12,890 nt of DNA, from positions 1 to 12,890 of the forward strand of contig WGAW01000193.1 of assembly GCA_015494675.1 (NCBI GenBank), given 5' to 3'. The position numbers and the translations under genes were made by a program. The notes below the pieces were generated by a model that ran no database searches, was not told the origin of the DNA, and saw only the letters and a program-made list of their open reading frames with translations. Positions 1 to 7,180 of this stretch are shown here, in pieces (position 1 is the first letter of the stretch; each line of letters begins with the position of its first letter). The stretch is from Hydrogenimonas sp. Lineage in GTDB: Bacteria; Campylobacterota; Campylobacteria; Campylobacterales; Hydrogenimonadaceae.

Positions 1-153
1 AACGCTGAGTTCTCCTCAGCGGAGGGCTCACGCGCAGATAAACCGCGCTCTTTTGCTCCTTAATACGTTTCAACGGCAAAGCCGTCGAAACTACGCTAAC
101 GCTGAGTTCTCCTCAGCGGAGGGCTCACGCGCAGATAAACCGCGCTCCTTTGC
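1..153. repeat. Direct repeat, two 56-bp copies at 97-bp spacing
   Basis: Copy 1 (1-56) and copy 2 (98-153) match at 55 of 56 positions; the only difference is T at 51 against C at 148. Each copy opens with a perfect 7-bp hairpin, CGCTGAG-TTCTC-CTCAGCG (3-21 and 100-118). The 41 bases between the copies include another hairpin (67-91). Copy 1 starts at the window edge, so the array may continue further left. Near-identity in non-coding DNA suggests recent duplication or a dispersed element, but only two copies are visible here. Confidence 0.9.
67..91. repeat. Hairpin between the direct repeats
   Basis: Bases 67-77 pair with 81-91 around an AAA loop. The stem is GTTTC, then a single A-C mismatch, then ACGGC, giving 10 pairs. 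It sits between the two direct-repeat copies and is probably part of the same 97-bp unit. Confidence 0.75.
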
Positions 154-170
154 CGACTTGACATCTTCTC

Positions 171-209
171 TGCCGGTCAGCAGGGTCAAACCCTCTGCAG
201 AGGCCGGCA
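171..209. repeat. Compound hairpin
   Basis: The outer stem pairs TGCCGG (171-176) with CCGGCA (204-209). The inner stem pairs AGGGT (182-186) with ACCCT (190-194) around a CAA loop, with a further GC-rich partial pairing between. A neighbouring hairpin at 252-277 pairs CCGA with TCGG and CCGG with CCGG. ATCGGAC (273-279) can pair instead with GTCCGAT (304-310), which gives an alternative fold. Confidence 0.65.
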
Positions 210-356
210 ATGCCGTAAGGTTCAATAGGTTTCGTTGCCGCTTACCTGCTGCCGAAAACCGGTCTAACCGGCATCGGACGAACCTGAGGCCAAAACCGAA
301 AGAGTCCGATAGCCGAAGTCTGAGGCGTAAATTCAACGCGCTGCTCGCTACGCACT

Positions 357-377
357 CAAAACCGCTTTGCGGTTTTG
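357..377. repeat. Perfect 9-bp hairpin with A4/T4 flanks
   Basis: CAAAACCGC (357-365) pairs perfectly with GCGGTTTTG (369-377) around a TTT loop. The A4 and T4 tracts inside the stem make it look like a weak bidirectional terminator. The T-run is only four bases on either strand, so termination is possible but unproven. Confidence 0.7.
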
Positions 378-421
378 CACTAAACAAACCCAAGATATTT
401 TTGGAATTTGCCCCCGAATTA

Positions 422-476
422 GGTTTGGCGAGCCAGTGCCAAACCGACCCTTGCATAAACAGTGCGATTTATGCAA
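422..476. repeat. Tandem pair of perfect hairpins
   Basis: GGTTTGGC (422-429) pairs with GCCAAACC (438-445), and TTGCATAAA (451-459) pairs with TTTATGCAA (468-476). Both stems are perfect (8 and 9 bp), both loops are 8 nt, and the gap between the hairpins is 5 nt. Both contain CAGTGC, at 434-439 and 460-465. They lie 58 nt past the infA stop on the transcribed strand and could stabilise the 3' end of the operon mRNA. No T-run follows on the minus strand, where GGG comes after the second stem. Confidence 0.75.
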
Positions 477-533
477 AACTCCTTCACATAGATGGAAAAG
501 GGGATGGAATTATATATTAAGCCAACTTACAGC

Positions 534-752
534 TTACTTATATCTATAGGTTATCCTACCCTTGTCCAGGCTGTAAGGAGTCAGCTCAACCTTCACTCTG
601 TCTCCGGGCAGAATCCTGATGTAGTGCATTCGCATCTTGCCGGCTATATGGCACAAAACCACATGCCCGTTATCAAGCTCCACACGAAACATCGCGTTAG
701 GGAGTGCTTCGATCACCTTCCCGTCAATTTCGATCACATCATCTTTTGCCAT
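534..752 (-). CDS. infA: Translation initiation factor IF-1
   Basis: This is a complete 72-residue protein of the usual IF-1 length. It is a single S1-like OB fold that binds the 30S A site and helps IF-2 and IF-3 select the initiator tRNA. Family segments seen are the opening [13 protein letters not shown], the core [12 protein letters not shown] near residues 19-30, and [11 protein letters not shown] near 50-60, ending GRITYRYK. A strong AAGGAGG (757-763) lies 4 nt before the ATG. It is the last gene of the operon visible here, 27 nt after the map stop, and the repeat block follows it. rpmJ, which often follows infA, is not present. Identity is certain. Confidence 0.98.
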   Translation of the reverse strand: MAKDDVIEIDGKVIEALPNAMFRVELDNGHVVLCHIAGKMRMHYIRILPGDRVKVELTPYSLDKGRITYRYK

Positions 753-779
753 TTTTCCTCCTTCTGTTACCGGGATACT

Positions 780-1538
780 CTAAGGTTTTGAGAGTATCTC
801 CGCGCTGTTTCCGACTATAGCCACCGTATGTTCGTAATGGCTCCCTCGAAGTCCGTCTTCACACACTACCGACCATTTATCGTCCAGTATTTTTGGGGTT
901 CCGTTCTTTTGGCAGATCATCGGCTCGAGACAGAAGACCATACCGTTTTTTATTTTCGGTCCGCTCTTTGGTGAGCCGTGTTCGAGATAGTTCGGTATTT
1001 CGGGCTCTTCATGAGGCTTCCGCCCGATTCCGTGGCCGCAGAAGTTCAATAGGGGTGTGAATCCTCTCGAACGGATGAACTTTTCGAGTTCGAGACTCAA
1101 CTCCTTGAATCTCATACCCGGTCTTATGATATCTATAGCGTGATAGAGTGCATCTTTCGCGCATGCTATGAGACGTTCATCCTCTTCACTAATCTTTCCG
1201 ACAGGAATAGTCACGGCGGCATCGCCATACCAACCTTCCAGTTCGGTGCCTATGTCGAGACCGAGAATGTCGCCCTCTTTCACTACGGTATCGTCGGGAA
1301 TTCCGTGGATTATAACTTCGTTCAAAGAGGTGCAGACAGCTGCGGGAAAGCCGTATAGCCCCTTGAATGAAGGTTTTGCACCCTTCGAGCGCAGAAACTC
1401 TTCACCCATTGCGTCTATCTCTTTGAGTGTCATGCCCGGCTTGACGCTCTCTTTCAGAAACTCGAGCGTCTCCCCGACGATCCTGTTCGCACGCCTGAGC
1501 TTCTCTATCTCGGCGGGCTTTCGGATCGGTATCGACAT
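780..1538 (-). CDS. map: Methionine aminopeptidase, type I
   Basis: This 252-residue enzyme removes the initiator methionine from new proteins in the cytoplasm, using two metal ions. All catalytic residues of the family are visible. The metal ligands are D95 (in LGLDIGTE), D106 (in WYGDAAV), H169 (in CGHGIG), E205 (in FCLEPM) and E236 (in YEHTVA). The catalytic histidines are H78 (in EVIIHGIP) and H176 (in KPHEEP). There is no N-terminal zinc-finger extension, and the length is typical of type Ia bacterial enzymes. The ATG begins directly after the secY stop with no gap, so it is probably translationally coupled to secY. The adk gene, often found between secY and map in other bacteria, is missing here. 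Confidence 0.98.
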   Translation of the reverse strand: MSIPIRKPAEIEKLRRANRIVGETLEFLKESVKPGMTLKEIDAMGEEFLRSKGAKPSFKGLYGFPAAVCTSLNEVIIHGIPDDTVVKEGDILGLDIGTELEGWYGDAAVTIPVGKISEEDERLIACAKDALYHAIDIIRPGMRFKELSLELEKFIRSRGFTPLLNFCGHGIGRKPHEEPEIPNYLEHGSPKSGPKIKNGMVFCLEPMICQKNGTPKILDDKWSVVCEDGLRGSHYEHTVAIVGNSAEILSKP

Positions 1539-2801
1539 CTACAGCCCTACCGCACTGAGCGTCTCGTATTTGCTCATATAGATCTGAGCTTCGATCTTTC
1601 TCATAGTGTCGAGTGCGACCTGAACCACGATGAGTACCGCTGTACCTCCGAAATAGAACGGTACGCCCATGCTTTTGACCAGTATCCACGGCAGCGTAGA
1701 TATCAGTGCCAAGTAGATCGCTCCCCAGAATGTAAGCCTGCTCGCCACTTCATTGAGAAACTCCGCAGTGTGCTCGCCCGGCCTTACACCCGGAATAAAT
1801 CCCCCCTGACGCTTCAGGTTCTCCGCGATATCTTTTGCGTTGAATACTATCGATGCATAGAAGTATGCGAAAAATATGACAAATATGAACATGAGAAAGT
1901 TAAAGGTATAGCTGTTCGGATTCAGAAAATCGGAGATCTTCTGAACTATCGGATTCGTCGAAGCCTGCAGTATCGTAGAGGGGAACATCAGTATCGCCGA
2001 TGCGAATATCGGCGGGATGACACCGCTGAGATTGACCTTGATCGGTATATAGTTCATCACCCGCTTTTTCTGGTTCTGCATCATCACTTTTCTAGAATAG
2101 CTGACAGGTATGCGTCTCTCTCCAAGCTCGACATATATGATAAAACCGACCGTAAGCAGTATTATTACAAGTATCGCCAGCACGACGAGGAAGTTCAGCT
2201 CTCCGGTATTTACGAGGTTGATTGTTCCGCCTATTGCGCTGGGGATGGAAGAGACGATTCCGGCAAAAATGATAAGCGAGATTCCGTTGCCCACACCGCG
2301 CTGCGTTATCTGTTCTCCTATCCACATCAGCAGCATCGTTCCCGTCAGCATCGAAAATGCGGCGATTACCACGAAAGTAGTAGTGTCGATCATTATCGCG
2401 CTCTCACCGCCCCTTCCCGTAAGACTCTGAAGACCTATCGCGACACCGACCGCCTGAACAAGCGTAATACCTATGGTGGCGTAGCGGATGATCTGCATAT
2501 ATTTGGTCATCCCGTCACGCTCTTTCTTCATTTTGCCCAATTCGGGAAATGTAGCTGCAAGAAGTTCCATGATGATCGATGCGGTGATGTACGGCATGAT
2601 ACCGAGAGAGATGATACTAAGACGGCTTATGGCATTGCCGCTGAACATGTTGAACATACCTAGGGCATTGGAGGAGTTTGAATCAAAGAACTCTTTGATA
2701 ACATCGACGTTTACACCGGGCACCGGCACATATGCCAGTATCCGGTATGCCAGCAAAAATCCCAGTGTGATCAGGATCTTATTGACCAATGATCTAGTCA
2801 T
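1539..2801 (-). CDS. secY: Protein translocase subunit SecY
   Basis: This 420-residue protein is the ten-helix channel of the SecYEG translocon in the inner membrane. Visible family features are the first helix (about residues 8-25) leading into YVPVPGVN, a plug-like stretch ALGMFNMFSGNAISRLS (about 46-62), and the signature around ISLGIMPYITASI (64-76). WIGEQITQRGVGNG lies at 160-173. The cytosolic loop containing FIPGVRPGE (335-343) carries the conserved arginine (R340) needed for SecA and ribosome contact. The C terminus is short. The start lies 2 nt after the rplO stop. No frameshift or truncation is seen. Confidence 0.98.
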   Translation of the reverse strand: MTRSLVNKILITLGFLLAYRILAYVPVPGVNVDVIKEFFDSNSSNALGMFNMFSGNAISRLSIISLGIMPYITASIIMELLAATFPELGKMKKERDGMTKYMQIIRYATIGITLVQAVGVAIGLQSLTGRGGESAIMIDTTTFVVIAAFSMLTGTMLLMWIGEQITQRGVGNGISLIIFAGIVSSIPSAIGGTINLVNTGELNFLVVLAILVIILLTVGFIIYVELGERRIPVSYSRKVMMQNQKKRVMNYIPIKVNLSGVIPPIFASAILMFPSTILQASTNPIVQKISDFLNPNSYTFNFLMFIFVIFFAYFYASIVFNAKDIAENLKRQGGFIPGVRPGEHTAEFLNEVASRLTFWGAIYLALISTLPWILVKSMGVPFYFGGTAVLIVVQVALDTMRKIEAQIYMSKYETLSAVGL

Positions 2802-2803
2802 TG

Positions 2804-3202
2804 CTATTTTCCGCTGGTGGTAATGTGCTCGTCTTTAATTTTCGCGGCGAGCTCTTTTGCACCCTTGCCGATCAATTTAACGCGCTTATGTTTGCCTTTG
2901 ATTGAGTGGACCGTCAAAAGCGTCTCCATCGTTATCTCGTTCAACTCCGCTATCGCGGGAACTCTTTCGATGTTGATAACATACGGCTTTTCGACGCGGG
3001 ATCTGAATCCGACTTTGGGCAGACGTCGCTGGATAGGCTGCTGCCCACCCTCGAATCCGCGCTTCCTTTTATAGCCTGTTCTCGATTTCTGACCTTTGTT
3101 ACCGCGGGTAGCCGTTTTTCCCATTCCGCTCCCCTGGCCACGTCCGACACGCTTGGATCCCTTTGTGCTTCCCGGCGCTTTGGTTAGATTGTGAAGTGAC
3201 AT
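2804..3202 (-). CDS. rplO: 50S ribosomal protein L15
   Basis: This 132-residue protein is a late-assembly protein of the large subunit. The glycine- and basic-rich N-terminal extension typical of L15 is clear, with [16 protein letters not shown] at about 15-30, followed by [20 protein letters not shown] (34-53) and [12 protein letters not shown] (55-66). The extension threads into 23S rRNA in known ribosomes. The gene starts 3 nt after the rpsE stop, which leaves no room for rpmD (L30). In most other bacteria rpmD sits exactly here. The protein is slightly shorter than E. coli L15 (144 residues), and the C-terminal half is less conserved. Confidence 0.98.
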   Translation of the reverse strand: MSLHNLTKAPGSTKGSKRVGRGQGSGMGKTATRGNKGQKSRTGYKRKRGFEGGQQPIQRRLPKVGFRSRVEKPYVINIERVPAIAELNEITMETLLTVHSIKGKHKRVKLIGKGAKELAAKIKDEHITTSGK

Positions 3203-3205
3203 CGC

Positions 3206-3649
3206 TTATCCTTTGATTCGGCTCAGCGCTTCTACGGTAGCGCGAACCAGGTTGTTCGGGTTGTTTGAGCCCAGTGATTTTGTCAGGATATCTTTGATAC
3301 CCGCAAGTTCGATTACCGGTCTTGCGGCACCACCGGCAATGACTCCCGTACCTTCACTGGCCGGTTTGAGTATGATTCGGCTCGCATTGTATTTGTGCTC
3401 TATGTCGTGTGCGATCGTCGAGCCCTTTATATTGACCTTTACAAGATTCTTGAACGCTTCGTCTATTCCTTTACGAATAGCATCGGGGACCTCTTTGGCC
3501 TTACCCATTCCGAAACCGACGGTACCGTTGCGGTCTCCCACAACTACGAGTGCCGTAAATCTGAACCTGCGGCCACCTTTTACAACTTTGGTCACCCGGC
3601 CGATATTGACGATAACCTCTTCGAAATCTTCTCTATTGATATTTTCCAT
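3206..3649 (-). CDS. rpsE: 30S ribosomal protein S5
   Basis: This 147-residue protein sits near the decoding centre and mRNA entry of the small subunit and affects translational accuracy. The N-terminal double-stranded-RNA-binding fold is marked by [17 protein letters not shown] (about 23-39) and [18 protein letters not shown] (41-58). The C-terminal half has [20 protein letters not shown] and the ending [15 protein letters not shown]. It starts 11 nt after the rplR stop. Length is a little below that of E. coli S5 (167), with short N- and C-terminal tails as in Campylobacterota. Confidence 0.98.
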   Translation of the reverse strand: MENINREDFEEVIVNIGRVTKVVKGGRRFRFTALVVVGDRNGTVGFGMGKAKEVPDAIRKGIDEAFKNLVKVNIKGSTIAHDIEHKYNASRIILKPASEGTGVIAGGAARPVIELAGIKDILTKSLGSNNPNNLVRATVEALSRIKG

Positions 3650-3660
3650 TTCTATTACCT

Positions 3661-4017
3661 TTAGACCTGTATTCCGTTTTCACGCAACGCTTCGGCAAAA
3701 GCGGCTACGACACCGTGGTAGATATAGCCGTTGCGATCGAATACCGCTTTCTCTATGCCTTTCTCTTTCATTGCCTCGGCAACCGCCGCCGCAACTTTGG
3801 TCGCAGCCTCTTTGTTGGCCTTCAGACCCATTTTGCATCCGTCGGCAGCCGCCAGCGTGACGCCTGCGGTATCGTCGATCACTTGAGCATATATATGTTT
3901 GTTTGAGCGGAACACGGTAACGCGCGGCTTCTCGGCGGTTCCGAAAATCTTGCCGCGAACACGGGCTTTGCGCTTCGCGCGCTGTGCATTTTTCTTCATG
4001 AGTAGTGTTCTATTCAT
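3661..4017 (-). CDS. rplR: 50S ribosomal protein L18
   Basis: This 118-residue protein binds 5S rRNA with L5 and places it in the central protuberance. The basic N terminus ([20 protein letters not shown]) precedes the core strand [19 protein letters not shown] (about 31-49). The family ending [21 protein letters not shown] (about 93-113) is clear. I kept the first ATG because the N-terminal residues align with L18 in relatives. A start at the internal MKK would remove six residues and cannot be excluded. It begins 9 nt after the rplF stop. Confidence 0.97.
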   Translation of the reverse strand: MNRTLLMKKNAQRAKRKARVRGKIFGTAEKPRVTVFRSNKHIYAQVIDDTAGVTLAAADGCKMGLKANKEAATKVAAAVAEAMKEKGIEKAVFDRNGYIYHGVVAAFAEALRENGIQV

Positions 4018-4026
4018 CTTAAACCC

Positions 4027-4560
4027 TTATTTACCTGTTTTACCGGCTTTGCGGAGAATCACTTCATCCACATACTTGACACCCTTGCCCTTGTAAGGCT
4101 CCGGCGGTCTGAACGCACGGATCTCCGCCGCAACCTGGCCGACCCTCTGTTTGTCCTGTCCTTTTACAATGACGATATTCTTCTCTACCGCCACATCGAT
4201 CCCTTCGGGAATCTCGTAGTTGACAGGGTGTGAGAAGCCGAGCTGAAGTTCGAGTACTTTACCTTTTACCGCGGCACGGTATCCGACTCCGTTGATTTCG
4301 AGCCTCTTTTCAAACCCCTGTGTCAGGCCGGTTATGATGTTTTGCGTCAGTGCACGGTATGTACCCCAGAACGCACTGCTGGCCTTGTCTTCACCTTTTC
4401 GGTGAAATATAACTTTATTGTCGGCGATCTCGACCTCTACACGGCCGTATGTATCGAGACGTTTGGTATCTTTTCCTTTGGAAACGACAACTTCTGTACC
4501 CTCGACCTTAACCTCTACGCCGGCCGGGATATCAATCGGTTTCTTTCCTATACGTGACAT
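4027..4560 (-). CDS. rplF: 50S ribosomal protein L6
   Basis: This 177-residue protein lies near the factor-binding site of the large subunit, at the base of the L7/L12 stalk. It has the two tandem L6 folds, with [16 protein letters not shown] at the N terminus and the second fold starting near [14 protein letters not shown] (87-100). The L6 signature [16 protein letters not shown] lies at 151-166, next to rRNA helix 97 in known structures. Length equals that of E. coli L6. It starts 9 nt after the rpsH stop. Confidence 0.98.
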   Translation of the reverse strand: MSRIGKKPIDIPAGVEVKVEGTEVVVSKGKDTKRLDTYGRVEVEIADNKVIFHRKGEDKASSAFWGTYRALTQNIITGLTQGFEKRLEINGVGYRAAVKGKVLELQLGFSHPVNYEIPEGIDVAVEKNIVIVKGQDKQRVGQVAAEIRAFRPPEPYKGKGVKYVDEVILRKAGKTGK

Positions 4561-4569
4561 TTTATTTCC

Positions 4570-4965
4570 TTACCAGATGCTACATAGAACTTCGCCGCCG
4601 ATTCCGCGCTTGTACGCTTCATCGTTGGCGAGAACGCCCTGAGATGTACTCACGACAATAGTGCCGTACCCGTTCTTGAACCGCTTTATCTCCTCTTTTC
4701 CCTTGTAGACACGGCGGCCCGGTTTTGATATACGCTTGACTTCGTTTATAACGCTTCTGCCTTCGTCGTCGTACTTCAGCACTACGTTGATAGACTTTTT
4801 GCCATCGTTCTCGACCACTTTGTAGCTTTCGATGTACCCTTTTTCCTGCAATATCTTCATTATCGCTTCGACGATTTTCGAATATAGAAGCGTTGTAACT
4901 TCCAGTCTTCGCATTGATGCGTTTCTAATGCGTGTCAATGAGTCTGCAATTAGATCGTTCACCAT
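4570..4965 (-). CDS. rpsH: 30S ribosomal protein S8
   Basis: This 131-residue primary-binding protein contacts the central domain of 16S rRNA. In E. coli it represses its own spc operon by binding mRNA at rplE. Family features are [15 protein letters not shown] at the start, [14 protein letters not shown] in the middle and the end motif [23 protein letters not shown]. An open frame runs further upstream, to 5142. I chose the ATG at 4963-4965 because AAGGAG (4972-4977) lies 6 nt before it and the protein then has the family length. The ATG at 4971 would touch the ribosome binding site. No S8-binding hairpin was identified at rplE. Confidence 0.97.
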   Translation of the reverse strand: MVNDLIADSLTRIRNASMRRLEVTTLLYSKIVEAIMKILQEKGYIESYKVVENDGKKSINVVLKYDDEGRSVINEVKRISKPGRRVYKGKEEIKRFKNGYGTIVVSTSQGVLANDEAYKRGIGGEVLCSIW

Positions 4966-4971
4966 TGCCAT

Positions 4972-4977
4972 CTCCTT
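4972..4977 (-). promoter_or_regulatory. Ribosome binding site deciding the rpsH start
   Basis: The minus strand reads AAGGAG here, 6 nt before the ATG at 4965. The competing ATG at 4971 has no spacer. The site overlaps the rpsN stop codon (4976-4978), so ribosomes finishing rpsN could reinitiate at rpsH. Confidence 0.85.
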
Positions 4978-5161
4978 ACCAGCTTGATTTTTTGACGCCA
5001 GGAAGAAGACCTTCGCTAGCCATTTTGCGCAGACATATTCGGCATATACCGAAATCTCTGTACACTGAGTGCGGTCGGCCGCAGATACTGCAGCGCGTAT
5101 AGGCACGGACTTTAAACTTCGGTTTTCGCTGCTGCTTGGCAATCATCGATTTTTTAGCCAT
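4976..5161 (-). CDS. rpsN: 30S ribosomal protein S14, zinc-binding type
   Basis: This 61-residue protein is the short, zinc-binding form of S14 (type Z), which lies in the small-subunit head near the P-site tRNA. Four cysteines form the metal site as CSIC (C24, C27) and CRIC (C40, C43), and the protein ends [14 protein letters not shown]. All four ligands are intact, so growth would need zinc for this protein unless a second S14 exists elsewhere. The ATG at 5159-5161 overlaps the rplE stop by 8 nt and has AAAGGA upstream. An in-frame ATG at 5179 would add six non-family residues and was not chosen. Confidence 0.97.
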   Translation of the reverse strand: MAKKSMIAKQQRKPKFKVRAYTRCSICGRPHSVYRDFGICRICLRKMASEGLLPGVKKSSW

Positions 5162-5705
5162 TTTGTCGTCCTTTCGCAAAAGGCATGCCGAGCTTTTCGA
5201 GAAGCGCGAATGCCGCTTTGTCGTTATCGGTAGTCGTAACTATTGTGATGTTCATTCCGTGGGTTTTGATAATGTTGTCGTACTCCACTTCCGGGAACAT
5301 CAGCTGCTCTTCGAGGCCGAAATTGTAGTTTCCGCGCCCGTCGAAGCCGTTTCTTGACACCCCTCGAAAGTCCTTGACCCTCGGGAGGGCTATAGAGATC
5401 AGCTTGTCGAGGAAGTTGTACATCATCTTGCCTCTTAGCGTAACCTTAACGCCGACAGGCATCCCTTCACGCACCTTGAACCCGGCTACAGACTTTCTGG
5501 CAGGAACGATAACCGCTTTCTGTCCAGCGATAATTGTAATCGTATCGGCGATGTTCTGAACCACTTTGGTATCTTTGGCATCGCTACCGCAGCCTACACT
5601 GATGACGATCTTCTCTATCGCCGGAATCAACATCGGATTCTCGATTCCGAGCTCCTCTTTAAGCGCAGGCTTTATCTCTTCATATCTCTCTTTCAGTCTA
5701 AGCAT
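5154..5705 (-). CDS. rplE: 50S ribosomal protein L5
   Basis: This 183-residue protein binds 5S rRNA in the central protuberance and contacts P-site tRNA. Family segments are [38 protein letters not shown] (about 21-38), then a segment running from [17 protein letters not shown] to [16 protein letters not shown], and RDFRGV-like [21 protein letters not shown] chose the ATG at 5703-5705 because AAGG (5714-5717) lies 8 nt upstream. A GTG at 5714 would add three residues but lies against that ribosome binding site. The start is 1 nt past the rplX stop and the end overlaps rpsN by 8 nt. Confidence 0.97.
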   Translation of the reverse strand: MLRLKERYEEIKPALKEELGIENPMLIPAIEKIVISVGCGSDAKDTKVVQNIADTITIIAGQKAVIVPARKSVAGFKVREGMPVGVKVTLRGKMMYNFLDKLISIALPRVKDFRGVSRNGFDGRGNYNFGLEEQLMFPEVEYDNIIKTHGMNITIVTTTDNDKAAFALLEKLGMPFAKGRQNG

Positions 5706-5706
5706 A

Positions 5707-5943
5707 TCATGCACCTTCCACTTTTCGTACGTTGGAGATGTGAATAGGCATCTCTTTGTTCACGAATCCGCCTTCGGGGTTCTTTTCGCTTGGCTTTACC
5801 GCCTTTTTCGCGATCTTACATCCGGCAACTATGACCGCATCTTTGGCGGGCAGCACACGTAGTACCTCCGCACGTTTGCCCTTATCGTCCCCGGCGATGA
5901 TCTCTACGGTATCACCCTTTTTTATCTTGAATTTCTTAGCCAT
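5707..5943 (-). CDS. rplX: 50S ribosomal protein L24
   Basis: This 78-residue protein starts assembly of the large subunit at the 5' end of 23S rRNA. The KOW motif is clear at about residues 9-35 ([20 protein letters not shown]). It is followed by the conserved [23 protein letters not shown] segment, in which the central GG is typical. It is shorter than E. coli L24 (104 residues), which fits relatives. The ATG overlaps the rplN stop by one base (TAATG). Confidence 0.97.
   Translation of the reverse strand: MAKKFKIKKGDTVEIIAGDDKGKRAEVLRVLPAKDAVIVAGCKIAKKAVKPSEKNPEGGFVNKEMPIHISNVRKVEGA
5714..5719 (-). promoter_or_regulatory. Ribosome binding site deciding the rplE start
   Basis: The minus strand reads GGAAGG here, inside the last codons of rplX. 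Its AAGG part is 8 nt before the ATG at 5705. The alternative GTG at 5712-5714 overlaps its edge and would have no spacer. Confidence 0.7.
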
Positions 5944-6311
5944 TACAGAACCTCCGGAGCGAGAGATACGATCTTCATGAAGTTGGCATAGCGTACTTCG
6001 CGGCTGACCGGTCCGAATATACGCGTACCGATCGGCTCTTTTTTCGCATCGAGAATTACGGCCGCGTTGTCATCGAAACGGATAAGGGATCCGTTTTCAC
6101 GCTGTATCTCTTTTTTAGTTCGTACCACTACCGCTTTGACAACCTGCCCTTTTTTGACCTTGCCGTTGGGAAGCGCCTTTTTGACCGAGGCTACGATCAC
6201 GTCGCCCACGCTTGCGTATCTGCGCTTGCTTCCGCCCAGCACCTTTATACACATGATCTCTTTCGCGCCGCTGTTGTCGGCGACATTCAGTCTTGTGAAA
6301 CTTTGAATCAT
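5943..6311 (-). CDS. rplN: 50S ribosomal protein L14
   Basis: This 122-residue protein lies at the subunit interface, next to L19, and forms an intersubunit bridge; it is also where RsfS binds. Family features are [20 protein letters not shown] at the start, [20 protein letters not shown], the basic block [16 protein letters not shown], and the [15 protein letters not shown] signature near the end. Length matches the family (122-123). Its start overlaps the rpsQ stop by 4 nt (ATGA). Confidence 0.98.
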   Translation of the reverse strand: MIQSFTRLNVADNSGAKEIMCIKVLGGSKRRYASVGDVIVASVKKALPNGKVKKGQVVKAVVVRTKKEIQRENGSLIRFDDNAAVILDAKKEPIGTRIFGPVSREVRYANFMKIVSLAPEVL

Positions 6312-6565
6312 GATCCGACTCCTGAGCTAACGATCTCTTTGAGGCGGAATGATTTGGTTTTAGAAAGCGGTCTGCACTCGATCGCCGTAACCACATCACC
6401 CACTTTTGTCTGGTTCTTCTCGTCGTGTACGAGATATTTTTTGAATCTTTTGACCGTCTTGTGGTATCTGGGGTGCATAACGCGTCGCTCTACCAGAACG
6501 GTCGCAGTCTTGTCACCCGCTTTCTTCACAACGGTTCCCTGAATTATACGTTTATGAGACGCCAT
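6308..6565 (-). CDS. rpsQ: 30S ribosomal protein S17
   Basis: This 85-residue OB-fold protein binds 16S rRNA early in small-subunit assembly. It shows the family pattern [20 protein letters not shown] (10-29), [19 protein letters not shown] (31-49), and the S17 signature [19 protein letters not shown] (55-73). The start is 9 nt after the rpmC stop. It overlaps rplN by 4 nt, which suggests translational coupling. Confidence 0.98.
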   Translation of the reverse strand: MASHKRIIQGTVVKKAGDKTATVLVERRVMHPRYHKTVKRFKKYLVHDEKNQTKVGDVVTAIECRPLSKTKSFRLKEIVSSGVGS

Positions 6566-6574
6566 TTTTAATCC

Positions 6575-6766
6575 TTATGCATTCTTCTGCGCACTGATGG
6601 CAGTTTTGATGCGAGCGATATCTTTGCGAACCGCACGGATCTCGTTGGGGTTCGTCAGCTGCATCGTCTTTAGTTTGAGCCTAAGCTCAAACAGCTCCAT
6701 CTTCTTCTCTTTCAACATCCCTTCAAGCTCTTTCACGCTCTTGTCTTGAATCTCAGTATATTTCAT
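6575..6766 (-). CDS. rpmC: 50S ribosomal protein L29
   Basis: This 63-residue protein is the small coiled-coil protein at the exit tunnel, close to L23, and in E. coli it lies beside the trigger-factor docking site. It is a two-helix hairpin with [20 protein letters not shown] in the first helix and the family motif [17 protein letters not shown] in the second. Its ATG lies inside the last codons of rplP, a 14-nt overlap, with AGAGG about 8 nt upstream. Confidence 0.97.
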   Translation of the reverse strand: MKYTEIQDKSVKELEGMLKEKKMELFELRLKLKTMQLTNPNEIRAVRKDIARIKTAISAQKNA

Positions 6767-7178
6767 TGCTTGCCTCTTGCGTTACTATTTTTGTTTTGAA
6801 AGGGAGTTTATGCATCGCGAGCGTAAGCGCTTCGCGAGCCAGTTTATCTTCTACACCGGCCATCTCGTATATGATGCGCCCGGGCTTTATATTCATCACC
6901 CACTTGTCGACAGAGCCCTTACCTTTACCCATCCTCGTCTCGAGGGGCTTGGCGGTCAGTGGCTTGTCCGGGAACACGCGGATCCATACCTTACCGGTAC
7001 GCTTTACGTGACGTGTCATCGCGACACGGGCAGCCTCTATCTGACGGCTGTCTATACGTCCGGCTTCGGTGGCTTTGATGCCGATGTTTCCGAATGCCAG
7101 CTTGTTACCGCGATACGCCTTGCCGCGGTTTCTCCCTTTCTGCTGTTTTCTATATTTTGTTCTTTTTGGCATCAACAT
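6753..7178 (-). CDS. rplP: 50S ribosomal protein L16
   Basis: This 141-residue protein is a late-assembly protein that helps form the tRNA-binding face of the large subunit. It begins [19 protein letters not shown], carries [20 protein letters not shown] (41-60), and has the signature [14 protein letters not shown] at 81-94. R82 corresponds to the arginine that RoxA hydroxylates in E. coli; whether that happens here is unknown. I start at the ATG at 7176-7178, since AAGGAG (7185-7190) is 6 nt upstream. An upstream TTG at 7184 has no spacer. The start is 2 nt past the rpsC stop, and the end overlaps rpmC. Confidence 0.97.
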   Translation of the reverse strand: MLMPKRTKYRKQQKGRNRGKAYRGNKLAFGNIGIKATEAGRIDSRQIEAARVAMTRHVKRTGKVWIRVFPDKPLTAKPLETRMGKGKGSVDKWVMNIKPGRIIYEMAGVEDKLAREALTLAMHKLPFKTKIVTQEASNEIY

Positions 7179-7180
7179 GA

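Larger units (their letters stand above)
1..533. other. Gene-free, hairpin-rich block downstream of infA
   Basis: I see no credible gene here. Open frames exist on both strands, but they run through palindromes, lack good ribosome binding sites and resemble no family I know. The block holds a 56-bp direct repeat and a series of hairpins at 3-21, 67-91, 100-118, 171-209, 252-277, 357-377, 422-445 and 451-476. It follows the last gene of the operon (infA stop at 534-536). In Helicobacter, rpmJ and the alpha operon come next at this point. No rpmJ is found within these 533 bases. Positions 477-533 show nothing beyond ordinary AT-richer spacer. No hairpin is followed by a long T-run on the minus strand, so a standard intrinsic terminator for the operon is not evident. 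Confidence 0.75.

Noticed and set aside
1..153. CRISPR array
   Set aside because: There are only two copies, the repeat is 56 bp rather than about 30, the spacer is itself palindromic, and no cas gene is nearby.
422..445. Integron attC-like recombination site
   Set aside because: The imperfect resemblance to paired GTTRRRY/RYYYAAC boxes fails at several positions, and there is no integrase or cassette structure here.
91..456. A 121-codon open frame on the minus strand, and a 155-codon frame on the plus strand at 53-520
   Set aside because: Both run through the direct repeat and several hairpins, lack a ribosome binding site, and resemble no family I recognise. Their low-complexity basic and serine/alanine content looks like translated palindromes.
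357..476. Intrinsic terminator for the S10-spc operon
   Set aside because: The hairpins are strong, but none is followed by a long T-run on the minus strand. The best candidate (357-377) has only four Ts, so I list the hairpins without calling a terminator.
1770..2663. A 297-codon open frame on the plus strand opposite secY
   Set aside because: It is the antisense shadow of secY, rich in H, R, Y and D as expected from reverse reading of membrane-protein codons, and has no family resemblance.
4966..5142. Longer N terminus for S8
   Set aside because: The upstream frame lies across rpsN in another frame and encodes nothing S8-like; the ribosome binding site at 4972-4977 fits the ATG at 4965.
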